A stretch of 64,000 nucleotides of DNA from Tsuneonella flava (lineage in GTDB: Bacteria; Pseudomonadota; Alphaproteobacteria; Sphingomonadales; Sphingomonadaceae), in the NCBI RefSeq assembly GCF_002870965.1, contig NZ_PHSO01000006.1:186001-250000 (forward strand), written 5' to 3'. The translations under genes were made by a program, and so were the position numbers. A model generated the notes under the pieces. It was not told the origin of the DNA. It saw only the letters and a list, made by a program, of their open reading frames with translations, and ran no database searches. Shown piece by piece: positions 53,510 through 62,522 of the stretch. Position 1 is the stretch's first letter, and each line of letters begins with the position of its first letter.

Positions 53510-53856
53510 AGCCGCAGTCCAAAGCGCGATCCGACGTGCGCCATCGCCAGATACAGCATTAAGGTAAGCACGCACCCGGCCAGCAGCGCCAGCCAGAAAT
53601 GCACGCCATTACGCAGGAGAGCGGGTATCAAGAGGAACATCGGCAAGCTGGGAAGAACATATCAGAACGTCGCCTGCGAATGGATCGCCATGTTTTCCGC
53701 ATCGGGCCGGACATGCCACAGGAAAATCGTCCCCAACACGGAAACGAGCGGCAGCGACGCGGCGATAGCCGCTGTCGCCGGCAAGCGCCGCCCGATTTCC
53801 GAAATCGCCGCGATCATTGCGCCCGCGAGGATTGCCTTCGCGAGCGATGACCTCAT
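53506..53856 (-). pseudogene. DUF3147-like membrane protein gene with an internal TGA
   Basis: Reading from the ATG at 53856, the product runs [21 protein letters not shown] ... WHVRPDAENMAIHSQATF, then meets TGA at 53662-53664, and continues in the same frame as [20 protein letters not shown] ... GSRFGLRL to a stop at 53506-53508. Together the pieces give a 116-codon, four-helix protein of DUF3147 layout, in which the TGA occupies a position where family members usually have an aromatic residue such as tryptophan (TGG). The 3' part can also start at an ATG at 53640 (44 residues). The frame keeps ATGA coupling to ruvC, so the lesion is recent or a sequencing error. Confidence 0.8.
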
Positions 53857-54599
53857 CAGGAAAGTTTTTCCATCACTTCGTCGGACACTTCGTAATTGCC
53901 CCACACCGTCTGCACGTCGTCATCATCGTCGAGCGCGTCGATCAGGTTGAACAGCGTTTGCGCGCTGCCTTCGTCCACATCGACCGTAATGTTGGGTTTC
54001 CACGCCAGTTTGACGTTTTCCGCTTCGCCCAGCACCTTCTCCAGCGCACCGGCGACTTCGTGGAGCGATTCCATTTCGGTCCAGATCGTGTGACCGTCAT
54101 CACCGCTTTCGACATCGTCAGCGCCGGATTCGATCGCCGCTTCGAGGACTTTTTCCTCGTCGCCCACGCTCGCCGGATATTCGATCATACCTTTGCGTTC
54201 GAACCCGTGGCTCACCGCGCCGCTGGCACCCAGATTGCCGCCGTTTTTGCTGAACGCGGTGCGGACGTTGGTAGCGGTACGATTGCGGTTGTCGGTCAGC
54301 GCTTCGACGATCAGCGCCACGCCGCCAGGGCCATACCCTTCGTAGCGGATTTCTTCGTAATCGTCGCCTTCGTTCGCAGTCGCCTTATCGATGGCGCGCT
54401 GGATATTGTCCTTGGGCATCGATTGCGCCTTGGCGTTGTTGATCGCCAGCCGCAGACGCGGGTTCATATCCGGATCGGGTGCGCCCATCTTCGCCGCGAC
54501 CGTGATTTCACGGGACAGCTTGGAGAACATCGCCGAACGCTTCTTGTCCTGCGCGCCCTTGCGATGCATGATATTTTTGAATTTGGAATGACCTGCCAT
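53856..54599 (-). CDS. YebC/PmpR-family regulator
   Basis: This 247-residue protein has the full YebC pattern: [61 protein letters not shown] and [16 protein letters not shown]. YebC proteins were annotated as transcription regulators; several are now reported as ribosome-associated factors. It is upstream of the broken DUF3147 gene and ruvC on the same strand, with a TGATG overlap. Confidence 0.95.
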   Translation of the reverse strand: MAGHSKFKNIMHRKGAQDKKRSAMFSKLSREITVAAKMGAPDPDMNPRLRLAINNAKAQSMPKDNIQRAIDKATANEGDDYEEIRYEGYGPGGVALIVEALTDNRNRTATNVRTAFSKNGGNLGASGAVSHGFERKGMIEYPASVGDEEKVLEAAIESGADDVESGDDGHTIWTEMESLHEVAGALEKVLGEAENVKLAWKPNITVDVDEGSAQTLFNLIDALDDDDDVQTVWGNYEVSDEVMEKLS

Positions 54600-54632
54600 G
54601 GGTTCGTTCTGACCGTGTTGATTTTCTGATAG

Positions 54633-55406
54633 ATGGACGGGGGCATTAGCCGCATGGAAGGGCAGCCGACAAGGGCCGTAATCGGTTCTGTAATTTTCAG
54701 CGAATGGCGCCAGTTCGGCAAGTTCCTGCTATTCCCCGCTCTGCCAGACCGTGCAACTATCCGTCCAAGCGCCGCGATACGCTCGCTTTTGTCGCTCTAT
54801 CTGCTCGACATGCTGTTGATGGCAGTGCTGATCGGGGGGATGGCTGCGGCCAAGGCATCGGGCGTCAAAATGCCCGAACATCTGCTGAGCGAAATGACAC
54901 TCGGCCCGGCTTTGCTAGGCTTTATCGTCATACTGGCACCGATCGGGGAAGAAACGATTTTCCGTTCATGGCTGTCGGGTCGTGCGGGACATTGGCTGGC
55001 GCTGCTGGTGCTGGCAACAGGTGCAGGTCTGACAGTAGCTCTCGCCCCCAAGGGGGTTGGCAGCGCAGCACTGCCGGTTACGCTCGGCATTCCGCTGCTG
55101 ACTGCGGTTGCGATGGCGGCGGTGCTGTGGCGTATGCGGGGCCGCCCGGCTCTGCGCTGGTTCCAGCGCCACTTCCGCTGGTTTTACTACTTCAGCGCGC
55201 TGGCATTTGCCGCAATACATCTGATGAATTTCGTCGGCGCCGACACGCTCTATCTGATGCCGCTGGTTCTGCCGCAACTGACGCTCGGCCTGCTTCTCGG
55301 GTATCTGCGGGTCAATCGCGGGCTATGGGCATCGGTGCTGATGCATGCCCTGCATAACGCGCTGTTCATTTCGCTGGTCCTGTTCGGCGGAGGAGTGGGC
55401 GCCTGA
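54633..55406 (+). CDS. CPBP-family intramembrane glutamic protease
   Basis: This 257-residue polytopic protein has the CPBP motifs [12 protein letters not shown] (EE-x-x-x-R), FAAIHLMNF, and the last helix [10 protein letters not shown]. Family members include Rce1 CAAX proteases and bacteriocin-immunity proteins; the bacterial substrate is unknown. ATG codons at 54633 and 54654 are both possible starts. It is divergent from yebC by 33 bases. Confidence 0.85.
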   Translation: MDGGISRMEGQPTRAVIGSVIFSEWRQFGKFLLFPALPDRATIRPSAAIRSLLSLYLLDMLLMAVLIGGMAAAKASGVKMPEHLLSEMTLGPALLGFIVILAPIGEETIFRSWLSGRAGHWLALLVLATGAGLTVALAPKGVGSAALPVTLGIPLLTAVAMAAVLWRMRGRPALRWFQRHFRWFYYFSALAFAAIHLMNFVGADTLYLMPLVLPQLTLGLLLGYLRVNRGLWASVLMHALHNALFISLVLFGGGVGA

Positions 55407-55442
55407 TATCGCAAACGCCCCTCACCCCCGACCGAACAGCGA

Positions 55443-55799
55443 TTACACCGAGACGGCAGTCCCGCTGACCGATACCATCAGCATCGAACCGGTTTTGCCC
55501 AGCACTTCGTAGTCGATATCCACGCCGATCACGGCATTGGCGCCCAGCGCCTGCGCTTCGGCCTTCATTTCCGCAATCGCCTCTTTCCGGGCGCGGGCGA
55601 GCACTTCCTCGTACTTGCCCGAACGCCCGCCAACCAGATCGGTGATCGATGCAAACAGATCGCGCACGATATTCGCGCCCACGATCACTTCACCGGTCAC
55701 GATCCCGCGATATGCGCGCACAGGCCGCCCTTCGATCAGCGTCGTAGTGGAGACGATCATGCCTCCTCCGTCGGTTTCGTTGTTCCAGGGGCTGGCCAT
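55443..55799 (-). CDS. YbjQ/UPF0145-family protein
   Basis: This 118-residue protein contains [52 protein letters not shown] and [15 protein letters not shown], the UPF0145 (heavy-metal-binding-like) signature. It forms ring oligomers in known structures; its job is not established. Thirteen residues precede the usual family start MIVSTT, so that inner ATG (55760) may be the true start. Confidence 0.88.
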   Translation of the reverse strand: MASPWNNETDGGGMIVSTTTLIEGRPVRAYRGIVTGEVIVGANIVRDLFASITDLVGGRSGKYEEVLARARKEAIAEMKAEAQALGANAVIGVDIDYEVLGKTGSMLMVSVSGTAVSV

Positions 55800-55825
55800 C
55801 GTATCTCTCCGTCTGATTAAAGCGA

Positions 55826-56062
55826 TCAGCCGAGGCCGAGCGCCGCCTTATAAGTGTCGAGCACCATTTCCATTTCATTGCGGTCGTCGGGCTTCATCTT
55901 CCGCAAACGCACGACCTGCCGCATGATTTTGGGATCGTAGCCGACGGCCTTCGCTTCTGCATAGACATCGCGGATATCGTCTGCGACGCCTTTCTTTTCT
56001 TCTTCAAGGCGTTCGATACGCTCGATCAGCAGGCGCAGGCGGTCGTCGGTGGCTTCGGCCAT
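55826..56062 (-). CDS. DUF2312 protein (GapR-like)
   Basis: This 78-residue helical protein has [46 protein letters not shown], the DUF2312 signature. The Caulobacter member GapR is a nucleoid-associated protein that binds overtwisted AT-rich DNA. The same function here is inferred from strong family identity. Confidence 0.92.
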   Translation of the reverse strand: MAEATDDRLRLLIERIERLEEEKKGVADDIRDVYAEAKAVGYDPKIMRQVVRLRKMKPDDRNEMEMVLDTYKAALGLG

Positions 56063-56145
56063 TATAATGCTCCGTCAGGAATAGTAAGAATCAGATTGCC
56101 CGCTCGATAGCGGCGGCGGCGGCAGTGCGAAACCCGCCGGATCGG

Positions 56146-56478
56146 TTATTCGGCGCGATTTTTTGCGATGCTCGCTTCCATGCGGGCGAGCTGTTCTTCG
56201 GTGGCGAGGCGCTGATGCTTGGCCTTCCATTCGTCCATCGGCATACCGTGAATCACCGCGCGCGCCTCGTCCTTGCTGCCAGCATAACCGGCATCGCGTA
56301 TCCAGTCAGCCAGGCAGTTGCGGCAAAACCCCGACAACCCCATCAGGTCGATGTTCTGGGCATCGCTGCGATGGCGCAAATGGCGTACCAACCTGCGAAA
56401 AGCGGCAGCGGCCACGGCATCGTCGATCTGCTCCAGCGGATCGCCCGCAGCATTCGAATTCGTATCCATAGTTACCAT
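56146..56478 (-). CDS. DUF1244 family protein
   Basis: This protein of about 110 residues has AAFRRLVRHLRHRSDAQNIDLMGLSGFCRNCLADWIRDAG and MPMDEWKAKHQ, which are DUF1244 hallmarks, including the FCRNCL cysteines. The ATG at 56478 has AAGG 4 bases before it; the ATG at 56469 is the alternative. The frame stays open far 5' into the antisense of pyk, and that part is not coding. Function is unknown. Confidence 0.85.
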   Translation of the reverse strand: MVTMDTNSNAAGDPLEQIDDAVAAAAFRRLVRHLRHRSDAQNIDLMGLSGFCRNCLADWIRDAGYAGSKDEARAVIHGMPMDEWKAKHQRLATEEQLARMEASIAKNRAE

Positions 56479-56520
56479 ACGTCCTTGTATTGTCGCATCG
56501 CCCTGCCATAGGCAAATTCC

Positions 56521-57990
56521 ATGCAAAAACTCGATCCGCGTAAGCGCAAGGTCAAGATCCTCGCCACTGTCGGCCCCGCCAGCCGCGAGCCGGCCATGCT
56601 GGAAAAACTCGTTCGCGCCGGGGCAGATGCATTTCGCGTGAATATGAGCCACGGCGATCATGCCACGCACGAGGCGTCGATCAGGGCGATCCGCGAACTG
56701 GAAAAGGCGCTCCATCGCCCCATCGCGATTCTCGCTGACCTGCAAGGGCCGAAACTGCGCGTCGGCACATTTAAGGATGGACAGGCGGTAATCCGCCATT
56801 CGGGCCACTTTACGCTCGACCGCAATCCCGAACCGGGCGACGAAACCCGTGTCGAATTGCCCCACCCCGAACTGTTCGGCGTGCTGTCCAAGGGGCAGCG
56901 TCTGCTGATCAACGACGGGAAAATCCGCCTGAAAGTGATCGAAGCCGGAGCGGATAAAATTCTCTGCTCGGCAGAAGTCGGCGGGGTTATCTCCGACCGC
57001 AAGGGCGTCAATGTGCCCGATGCCGAGGTTCCGATCCCTGCACTGACAGAAAAGGACCGTCGCGATCTGGCGTTCGCTGTCGCGCAAGGAGTGGACTGGA
57101 TCGGCCTGTCGTTCGTGCAGCGGCCCGAAGATCTGGCCGAAGCTCGCAAGCTGATCGGCGGCACCGGGCCGGAACATCCCGCCCTTTGCGCCAAGATCGA
57201 AAAACCGATGGCGGTGCGTCGTCTCAACGAAATTCTGGAACTGAGCGACGGGATCATGGTCGCGCGCGGCGATCTGGGTGTCGAGCTCGACCCCGAAGAA
57301 GTGCCGCCGCTGCAGAAGAAAATCGTCAACCTTGCGCGCATGGCGGGCAAGCCGGTGATCGTAGCGACACAAATGCTCGAATCGATGATCGAAAGCCCGA
57401 CCCCGACCCGCGCCGAAGTGTCGGACGTGGCCAATGCGGTATATGACGGGGCCGACGCGGTCATGCTCAGTGCCGAAACCGCCGCGGGCGACTGGCCGGA
57501 AGAAGCGGTGAGCATCATGGACCGGATCGCCACGCAAGTGGAACGCGACGATGCCTATATCGCCCGCGTCCGCTTCCTCGACACCCCGCCCGACCGCACC
57601 ACCGCCGACGCGCTGAGCCATGCCTGCATGACTATCGCAGACACAGTACCGATCCGCGCCATCACTGTGTTCACCGGATCGGGCAGCACTGCCCGCCGCG
57701 TCGCCCGCGAACGCCCAAGTGTGCCGATGCTGGTACTGACTCCATCGGCCAGAACCGCACGACGGCTATGCCTGCTGTGGGGGGCCCACGCCGTTTCGAC
57801 CAAAGATATCGGCAGCTTCGAAGAAATGATCGCCAAGGGCAAACGCATGGCCCTGCGCCACGGCTTCGGGGAAGCGGGCAGCAAGATGATCGCCCTCGCC
57901 GGTGTCCCATTCGGCACACCGGGCAGCACCAACCTGCTCCACGTCGTCACCCTGACAGGGGACGAGTTGAAGAAGCATCGTGAAGGGTAG
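56521..57990 (+). CDS. pyk: Pyruvate kinase
   Basis: This 489-residue enzyme has ILATVGPASREPAMLEKLVRAG, FRVNMSHGDH, ADLQGPKLRVG, the active-site ICAKIEKP-type ALCAKIEKPMAV, IMVARGDLGVE and TQMLESM, and the C-terminal domain. It makes pyruvate and ATP from PEP and ADP. The next gene's GTG start lies inside its last codons. Confidence 0.96.
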   Translation: MQKLDPRKRKVKILATVGPASREPAMLEKLVRAGADAFRVNMSHGDHATHEASIRAIRELEKALHRPIAILADLQGPKLRVGTFKDGQAVIRHSGHFTLDRNPEPGDETRVELPHPELFGVLSKGQRLLINDGKIRLKVIEAGADKILCSAEVGGVISDRKGVNVPDAEVPIPALTEKDRRDLAFAVAQGVDWIGLSFVQRPEDLAEARKLIGGTGPEHPALCAKIEKPMAVRRLNEILELSDGIMVARGDLGVELDPEEVPPLQKKIVNLARMAGKPVIVATQMLESMIESPTPTRAEVSDVANAVYDGADAVMLSAETAAGDWPEEAVSIMDRIATQVERDDAYIARVRFLDTPPDRTTADALSHACMTIADTVPIRAITVFTGSGSTARRVARERPSVPMLVLTPSARTARRLCLLWGAHAVSTKDIGSFEEMIAKGKRMALRHGFGEAGSKMIALAGVPFGTPGSTNLLHVVTLTGDELKKHREG

Positions 57991-58714
57991 CGGCGACTCT
58001 GGGTTTAAATTCGATGCCTCCCACTTAGAGGCGCTTATTGATCGTCAGGGGGACACGCAGGAGAGTTTTGGCAGCAAGCCCACATGCTGGGCCAAGCAGG
58101 TCTGCAAAGCCCGCGACATTCCGAAGAACCTACCATGTGAAAAGTTGGGTCGAAAAGACCTGCTCGATATCTGGAGAAACAACAAAGACCCAAGGTATCT
58201 TTTTATTTGCACAATGTCTTGGGGTGGGATGCGGATATACAACGGAAAAGCCGCTTGGAAAGAAAGCTCTTCCTGGATTCCACTTATCGAAAAGCTAATG
58301 CAACCTGATATTGATCGCACAGAGATATATGAGGACTTCCATACTGCAAATCTGAAAGGAATCGGCCCGGCCTTTTTCACCAAACTGATATTTTTCGCGA
58401 CACATAGCAGGCCCGAAAAAACCGGGTTCATAATGGATCAGTGGACCGCGAAATCGATCAATCTTCTACTTGGTCGAAACCTAGTGACACTTTCAAAAGC
58501 AGGATATGTCGCTGGATCGGGAAACTGTGAAAAAAATCCCGCGGGAGTCTACACAGAGTTCTGTCTCGCCATAGAGGACTTGGCTAATCACCTCGAATGT
58601 GAGCCAGCCATAGCCGAGGAAACACTTTTCTCTCGCGGAAGATCAAGATTTCGCAACGGTCCGCCAGAAGGTCAGTGGCGCACATACGTTCGCCAACATT
58701 ACAAGAGGCAGTGA
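57980..58714 (+). CDS. OGG-fold-like (HhH DNA glycosylase superfamily) protein, putative
   Basis: This 244-residue protein has no clear orthodox glycosylase match, but has a helix-hairpin-helix-like NLKGIGPAFFTKLIFF (124-139) followed by GFIMDQWTAKSINLL, where Asp153 falls near the expected HhH-GPD catalytic position. The N-terminal part has SWGGMRIYNGKAAWKESS. This pattern resembles proteins named 8-oxoguanine-glycosylase OGG-fold, some of which occur near defence genes. The GTG start overlaps the pyk stop by 11 bases. Codons are markedly AT-richer than in pyk or gltX, suggesting transfer. The exact reaction is unknown. Confidence 0.6.
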   Translation: MKGSGDSGFKFDASHLEALIDRQGDTQESFGSKPTCWAKQVCKARDIPKNLPCEKLGRKDLLDIWRNNKDPRYLFICTMSWGGMRIYNGKAAWKESSSWIPLIEKLMQPDIDRTEIYEDFHTANLKGIGPAFFTKLIFFATHSRPEKTGFIMDQWTAKSINLLLGRNLVTLSKAGYVAGSGNCEKNPAGVYTEFCLAIEDLANHLECEPAIAEETLFSRGRSRFRNGPPEGQWRTYVRQHYKRQ

Positions 58715-58814
58715 TGCGGGCCTAAGTTCGCATCCCTATTTTCCCCACTATCTCTAGCCACCGCCTAAGCTCTTAATCCGGCGTCCTATTTCTGGCACTC
58801 GCCCCCCGCTTCAT

Positions 58815-58926
58815 CATTGCGAGCGCAACGAAGCAATCCATGGACTGACGGCTCCGCCCATCACGTCGGTCGTGGCCGAGGCGAGGGCGGCCCATGGATT
58901 GCCACGTCGCTGCGCCCCTCGCAATG
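58815..58926. repeat. Dispersed inverted-repeat element R1, copy 1
   Basis: The ends CATTGCGAG (58815-58823) and CTCGCAATG (58918-58926) are perfectly inverted. Inside, GAAGCAATCCATGG and CCATGGATTGCCACGTCG also pair. The 112-base unit can fold into one long hairpin and resembles REP- or MITE-like elements common in Sphingomonadales intergenic regions. It lies in the 644-base gap 58715-59358, which has no gene. Confidence 0.85.
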
Positions 58927-58953
58927 ACGAGGGAGATGTGGTTCCTCCGCCAT

Positions 58954-59041
58954 CGTCACCCCGGCCTTGAGCCGGGGTCCAGCTTCTGCTGGCGCGGCGC
59001 GGAAAGGATAAGCTGGGCCCCGGATCAGGTCCGGGGCGACG
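58954..59041. repeat. Dispersed inverted-repeat element R2
   Basis: CGTCACCCCGG (58954-58964) and CCGGGGCGACG (59031-59041) are near-perfect inverted ends, and GCCGGGGTCCAGCTT pairs with AAGCTGGGCCCCGG further in. The sequence is unrelated to R1 in detail. It has the look of a second REP-like family with the pattern CCCCGG-x-x-TTGA-x-CCGGGGTCC. Confidence 0.8.
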
Positions 59042-59184
59042 AGGTTCTATTTTGCAGGCGGGGAGAGGGAATGGCGAAGTCTTGCCGCACTGTCAGCTGC
59101 GTCTGGCCATTTCCCTACGCCTGCCACCTCGACGCCCCCACCCGCTAGCGGAGGCCATTTTTCAGCGTCCACCTCCCCGTTCGT

Positions 59185-59297
59185 CATTACGAGCACGGCG
59201 AAGCAATCCATGACCTGACAGTCCTACCTATCGCAGCGATTGTAATGAAGGCGAAGGGCACGACATGGATTGCCACGTCGCAATGCTCCTCGCAATG
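59185..59297. repeat. Dispersed inverted-repeat element R1, copy 2
   Basis: CATTACGAG (59185-59193) and CTCGCAATG (59289-59297) end a 113-base unit that shares GCGAAGCAATCCATG and ATGGATTGCCACGTCG with copy 1, in the same orientation. The middle parts differ, as expected for independently aged copies. It ends 62 bases before the gltX stop. Confidence 0.85.
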
Positions 59298-59358
59298 ATG
59301 GGGGGGTTGGTGGAGGTACGCCCCACATCCCGCCACCCGACACTCTGGGGACTACGAA

Positions 59359-60729
59359 CTATAAAGCGTTTTTTGCTTCCGCCTCGCCGGATTGCGTCAG
59401 CCGCCGCCGCGCTTCGGCTTCGCCAATCAGCGGGAGCAGTTCTTTCATATCCGGGCCGTGATCCATGCCTGTCAGCGCTTGTCTGAGCGGCAGGAACAGC
59501 GCCTTGCCCTTGCGGCCGCTCGCCTGCTTGAGCGCGCCGGTCAGCGCCTGCCACGGGTCATCGCCGGAAAAATCCAGCGCCGCGGCAGCCTGCACCAGAT
59601 AGGCGCGGTCTTCATCGGAAAAGTCCGGCGCCGTGATCGGCCCGGTCACCAGATTCCACCATTCGGCCACATCGGCCAGAGTCGTCAGGTTGGGCCGGAT
59701 CGCGTGCCACCCCGCCTCGTCGACCCCGGCAGGCAAGCGGTCCGCCACTTCTGCGAACGGCATTTGGTGGATCAGCGCGGTATTGATCCGCTCCAGCTCG
59801 GCATCGTCGAACCGGGCTGGCGCACGGCCAAAAGTGGAGAGGTCGAACGTGTCGATCAGCGTCTGGCGATCGGCAATCGGTTCGACCGGCTGACTGGTAC
59901 CCAGACGGGCCAGCAAAGCCACGATCGCCTGCGGCTCGATCCCCCGTTCGCGGAAGGCAGCACAGCCGAGCGAACCAAGTCGTTTGGACAACTTACCTTC
60001 GCTGCCGACCAGCAACGCCTCGTGTGCGAAGCGGGGCATCGGGGCACCCGAACCCATCGCATCGCGCAGCGCAGTGAACATCTGGATCTGCACGGCCGTG
60101 TTACTCACATGGTCTTCCCCGCGCAGAACATCGGTGACCCCCATCTCGATGTCGTCGATGGCGCTGGGCAGCATGTAGAGCCACGATCCGTCGGCGCGGC
60201 GGATCACCGGGTCGGAGAGCTGCGCGGCGTCGAATTTCTGTTCCCCGCGAATGCCGTCTGTCCACACAATCGGCTCTGCATGGTCGAGTTTGAACCGCCA
60301 GTGCGGGGCAATCCCCTCCGCTTCCTTCGCAGCACGGTCGGCATCGGTCAGGTCGAGCGCGGCGCGGTCGTAAATCGGCGGCAGGCCGCGACCCAGCGCG
60401 ATCTTGCGCTTCAGCTCCAGCTCCTGCGCGGTTTCGTATGCCGGATAAACCCGGCCCGCATCCTTCAGCGCGGCAAATGCCGCCTCGTACTGCGCCAGCC
60501 GCGCCGACTGGCGCTCCTCCCCATCGTAATCCAGCCCCAGCCAGGCGAGATCGGCACGGATCGCATCGACATATTCTTCGCGGCTGCGCTCGGCATCGGT
60601 ATCGTCGATCCGCAGCAGGAAACGCCCGCCATTCTTGCGCGCCAGCAACCAGTTATGCAGCGCTGTACGGATATTGCCCACATGCAATGTGCCAGTGGGC
60701 GAAGGGGCGAAACGGGTCGTAACTGTCAT
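59359..60729 (-). CDS. gltX: Glutamyl-tRNA synthetase (HVGN-type)
   Basis: This 456-residue class I synthetase has RFAPSPTGTLHVGNIRTALHNW, the HIGH-box variant HVGN, RIDDTDAERSREE, and the KMSKS-box variant GKLSKRLG. It is about 20-30 residues shorter than the main GluRS. The HVGN form matches the second GluRS of many alphaproteobacteria, so a canonical GluRS may be encoded elsewhere. Its start overlaps the metW stop. Confidence 0.92.
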   Translation of the reverse strand: MTVTTRFAPSPTGTLHVGNIRTALHNWLLARKNGGRFLLRIDDTDAERSREEYVDAIRADLAWLGLDYDGEERQSARLAQYEAAFAALKDAGRVYPAYETAQELELKRKIALGRGLPPIYDRAALDLTDADRAAKEAEGIAPHWRFKLDHAEPIVWTDGIRGEQKFDAAQLSDPVIRRADGSWLYMLPSAIDDIEMGVTDVLRGEDHVSNTAVQIQMFTALRDAMGSGAPMPRFAHEALLVGSEGKLSKRLGSLGCAAFRERGIEPQAIVALLARLGTSQPVEPIADRQTLIDTFDLSTFGRAPARFDDAELERINTALIHQMPFAEVADRLPAGVDEAGWHAIRPNLTTLADVAEWWNLVTGPITAPDFSDEDRAYLVQAAAALDFSGDDPWQALTGALKQASGRKGKALFLPLRQALTGMDHGPDMKELLPLIGEAEARRRLTQSGEAEAKNAL

Positions 60730-61316
60730 CGGCTCAACTCAAAAACGGCATATTCGGCGCGCAAGTTTGCCCACAGCGGGCCAATCTGGCGTTGCCCGGA
60801 AAAGAACCACGCATTTTCGCACGTGACGCCCAGCTTCGCGATCAGTTCGCGAAAATCGTCGATAGTGACATTGTGGATGTTCTGGGTTTCGTACCAACTG
60901 ACGGGCAAGTACCGGGTCACCGGCATCCTCCCGCGAAATGCCAGCGCAGCGCGCATCCGCCACTGGGCGAAGTTGGGGAAACTGACGAACGCCTGACGCC
61001 CCACCCGCAGCAATTCGTCCAGCATCCGGTCGGGCCGGGCGGCGGTTTGCAACGTTTGCGACAGGATCGCGTAATCGAACGCCTTGTCGGGATACTCCAC
61101 CAGATCGCGGTCGGCATCGCCCTGCACTACGCTCAACCCGCGCGCGACGCAGCGTTCAACCAGCACCGGATCGATTTCCATCCCGCGCGCATCGCACCCC
61201 TTCTGCGTCCGCAAGACCTCCATCAGCTCGCCTTCCCCGCAACCGATGTCGAGCACGCGCGAGCCGGCGGCGACCTTATCTGCGATGACCGCCAGATCGG
61301 GACGAAGCATCGTCAT
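60726..61316 (-). CDS. metW: Methionine biosynthesis protein MetW
   Basis: This 196-residue SAM-fold protein has [41 protein letters not shown] and [22 protein letters not shown], the MetW pattern. MetW acts with MetX to increase homoserine acyltransferase activity in known systems. It overlaps metX by 4 bases and gltX by 4 bases. A second ATG two codons in may be the start. Confidence 0.93.
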   Translation of the reverse strand: MTMLRPDLAVIADKVAAGSRVLDIGCGEGELMEVLRTQKGCDARGMEIDPVLVERCVARGLSVVQGDADRDLVEYPDKAFDYAILSQTLQTAARPDRMLDELLRVGRQAFVSFPNFAQWRMRAALAFRGRMPVTRYLPVSWYETQNIHNVTIDDFRELIAKLGVTCENAWFFSGQRQIGPLWANLRAEYAVFELSR

Positions 61317-62410
61317 TCGACAAACCCCTTCACCACCCGGTCGAGCGCCGACACGTCGAGCAGAAAACTGTCGTGTCCATACGGCGCGCTGAGCTCCACG
61401 AAACTGACCGCTGCCCCTGCCGCGTTGAGCGCATGGACGACATGGCGGCTTTCCGCTGTAGGATAGAGCCAGTCGCTATCGAAGCTGACCAGACAGAACC
61501 GCGCCTGCGATCCGGCGAAGGCATTTGCCAGCCTTCCACCATGTTCCTCTGCAAGGTCAAAATAGTCCATCGCACGAGTAATATATAGGTAGCTGTTAGC
61601 ATCAAAACGGCGTGTAAAGCCGCTACCCTGATAACGCAGGTAACTTTCTACTTGAAAATCAGCGTCGAAGCCGAACGATTTAGTGTCACGATCCTGTAAA
61701 TTCCGGCCAAATTTGTCGGTCAGCCCGTCTTCCGACAGATAAGTGATGTGCGCCGCCATCCGCGCCACGGCCAGCCCGGCATCGGGGGAGGCACCGCTGG
61801 CGTAATAGTCGCCATCTTGCCAGTTGGGATCGGCCATGATCGCCTGCCGCCCCAATTCGTGAAATGCTATATTCTGCGCCGAATGACGACTGGTAGACGC
61901 AATCACCAGCACCCGTTCCGCACGATCCGGCCAATTGGCGGCGAGGCTGAGCGCCTGCATCCCGCCCATCGATCCACCCACAATCGCGTGAAGCCGCTCG
62001 ATGCCCATCCCATCAAGCAGACCGACCAATCCGCGCACCATATCGCGGATTGTAATCACCGGAAAACGCATGGCATATGGCTGCCCGTCCGGTGCAATAC
62101 TAGCTGGCCCGGTCGAGCCCATGCAACTGCCGATTACGTTGGCACAAATGACATAGTAGCGACTGGTATCGATGGGTTTGCCCGGCCCCACCATCCGTTC
62201 CCACCAGCCAGGTTTGCCGGTGATGGGATGCGTGCTCGCCAGATACTGATCGCCCGTAAGAGCATGCGTAACAAGCATGGCATTCGATTTGTCTGCCGCC
62301 AGTTCGCCATAAGTCTCGTATGCGATCTGCACACCTTCCAGTGTCTGACCGCTGTCGAGCGGCAGGGGGGCAGCAAATGTAAGTGCTCTGGATGCGGACA
62401 AAGTGGCCAT
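61313..62410 (-). CDS. metX: Homoserine O-acyltransferase MetX
   Basis: This 365-residue alpha/beta-hydrolase-fold acyltransferase has [27 protein letters not shown], the nucleophile elbow [12 protein letters not shown], and the late catalytic Asp/His region [10 protein letters not shown] and YGHDSFLLD. It makes O-acetyl- or O-succinylhomoserine for methionine synthesis. The ATG at 62410 gives [11 protein letters not shown]; eleven more codons are open 5'. It is divergent from hisC. I saw no SAM riboswitch in the leader. Confidence 0.94.
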   Translation of the reverse strand: MATLSASRALTFAAPLPLDSGQTLEGVQIAYETYGELAADKSNAMLVTHALTGDQYLASTHPITGKPGWWERMVGPGKPIDTSRYYVICANVIGSCMGSTGPASIAPDGQPYAMRFPVITIRDMVRGLVGLLDGMGIERLHAIVGGSMGGMQALSLAANWPDRAERVLVIASTSRHSAQNIAFHELGRQAIMADPNWQDGDYYASGASPDAGLAVARMAAHITYLSEDGLTDKFGRNLQDRDTKSFGFDADFQVESYLRYQGSGFTRRFDANSYLYITRAMDYFDLAEEHGGRLANAFAGSQARFCLVSFDSDWLYPTAESRHVVHALNAAGAAVSFVELSAPYGHDSFLLDVSALDRVVKGFVE

Positions 62411-62522
62411 CGTGCGGGCCGCTTGGGATGAAGCCGCGCCCAAGTCAACAACTCAGCAACGGGGCAGGCAAAGGCAGAATTTGTTCGTTTTGCGCGGCAC
62501 ACGCGCTATGCGCCGCGTCACG

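Noticed and set aside
56479-57621. Long minus-strand open frame continuing 5' of the DUF1244 gene, opposite pyk
   Set aside because: The first 380 or so codons are the antisense of pyruvate kinase, with no family signature; only the last 110 codons match DUF1244.
59392-60996. Plus-strand open frame of 534 codons opposite gltX and metW
   Set aside because: No recognisable domain, and both minus-strand genes are complete and conserved.
62411-62522. Possible SAM riboswitch in the metX leader
   Set aside because: I looked for SAM-II, SAM-V and SAM/SAH core segments and found none; a covariance-model scan would decide.
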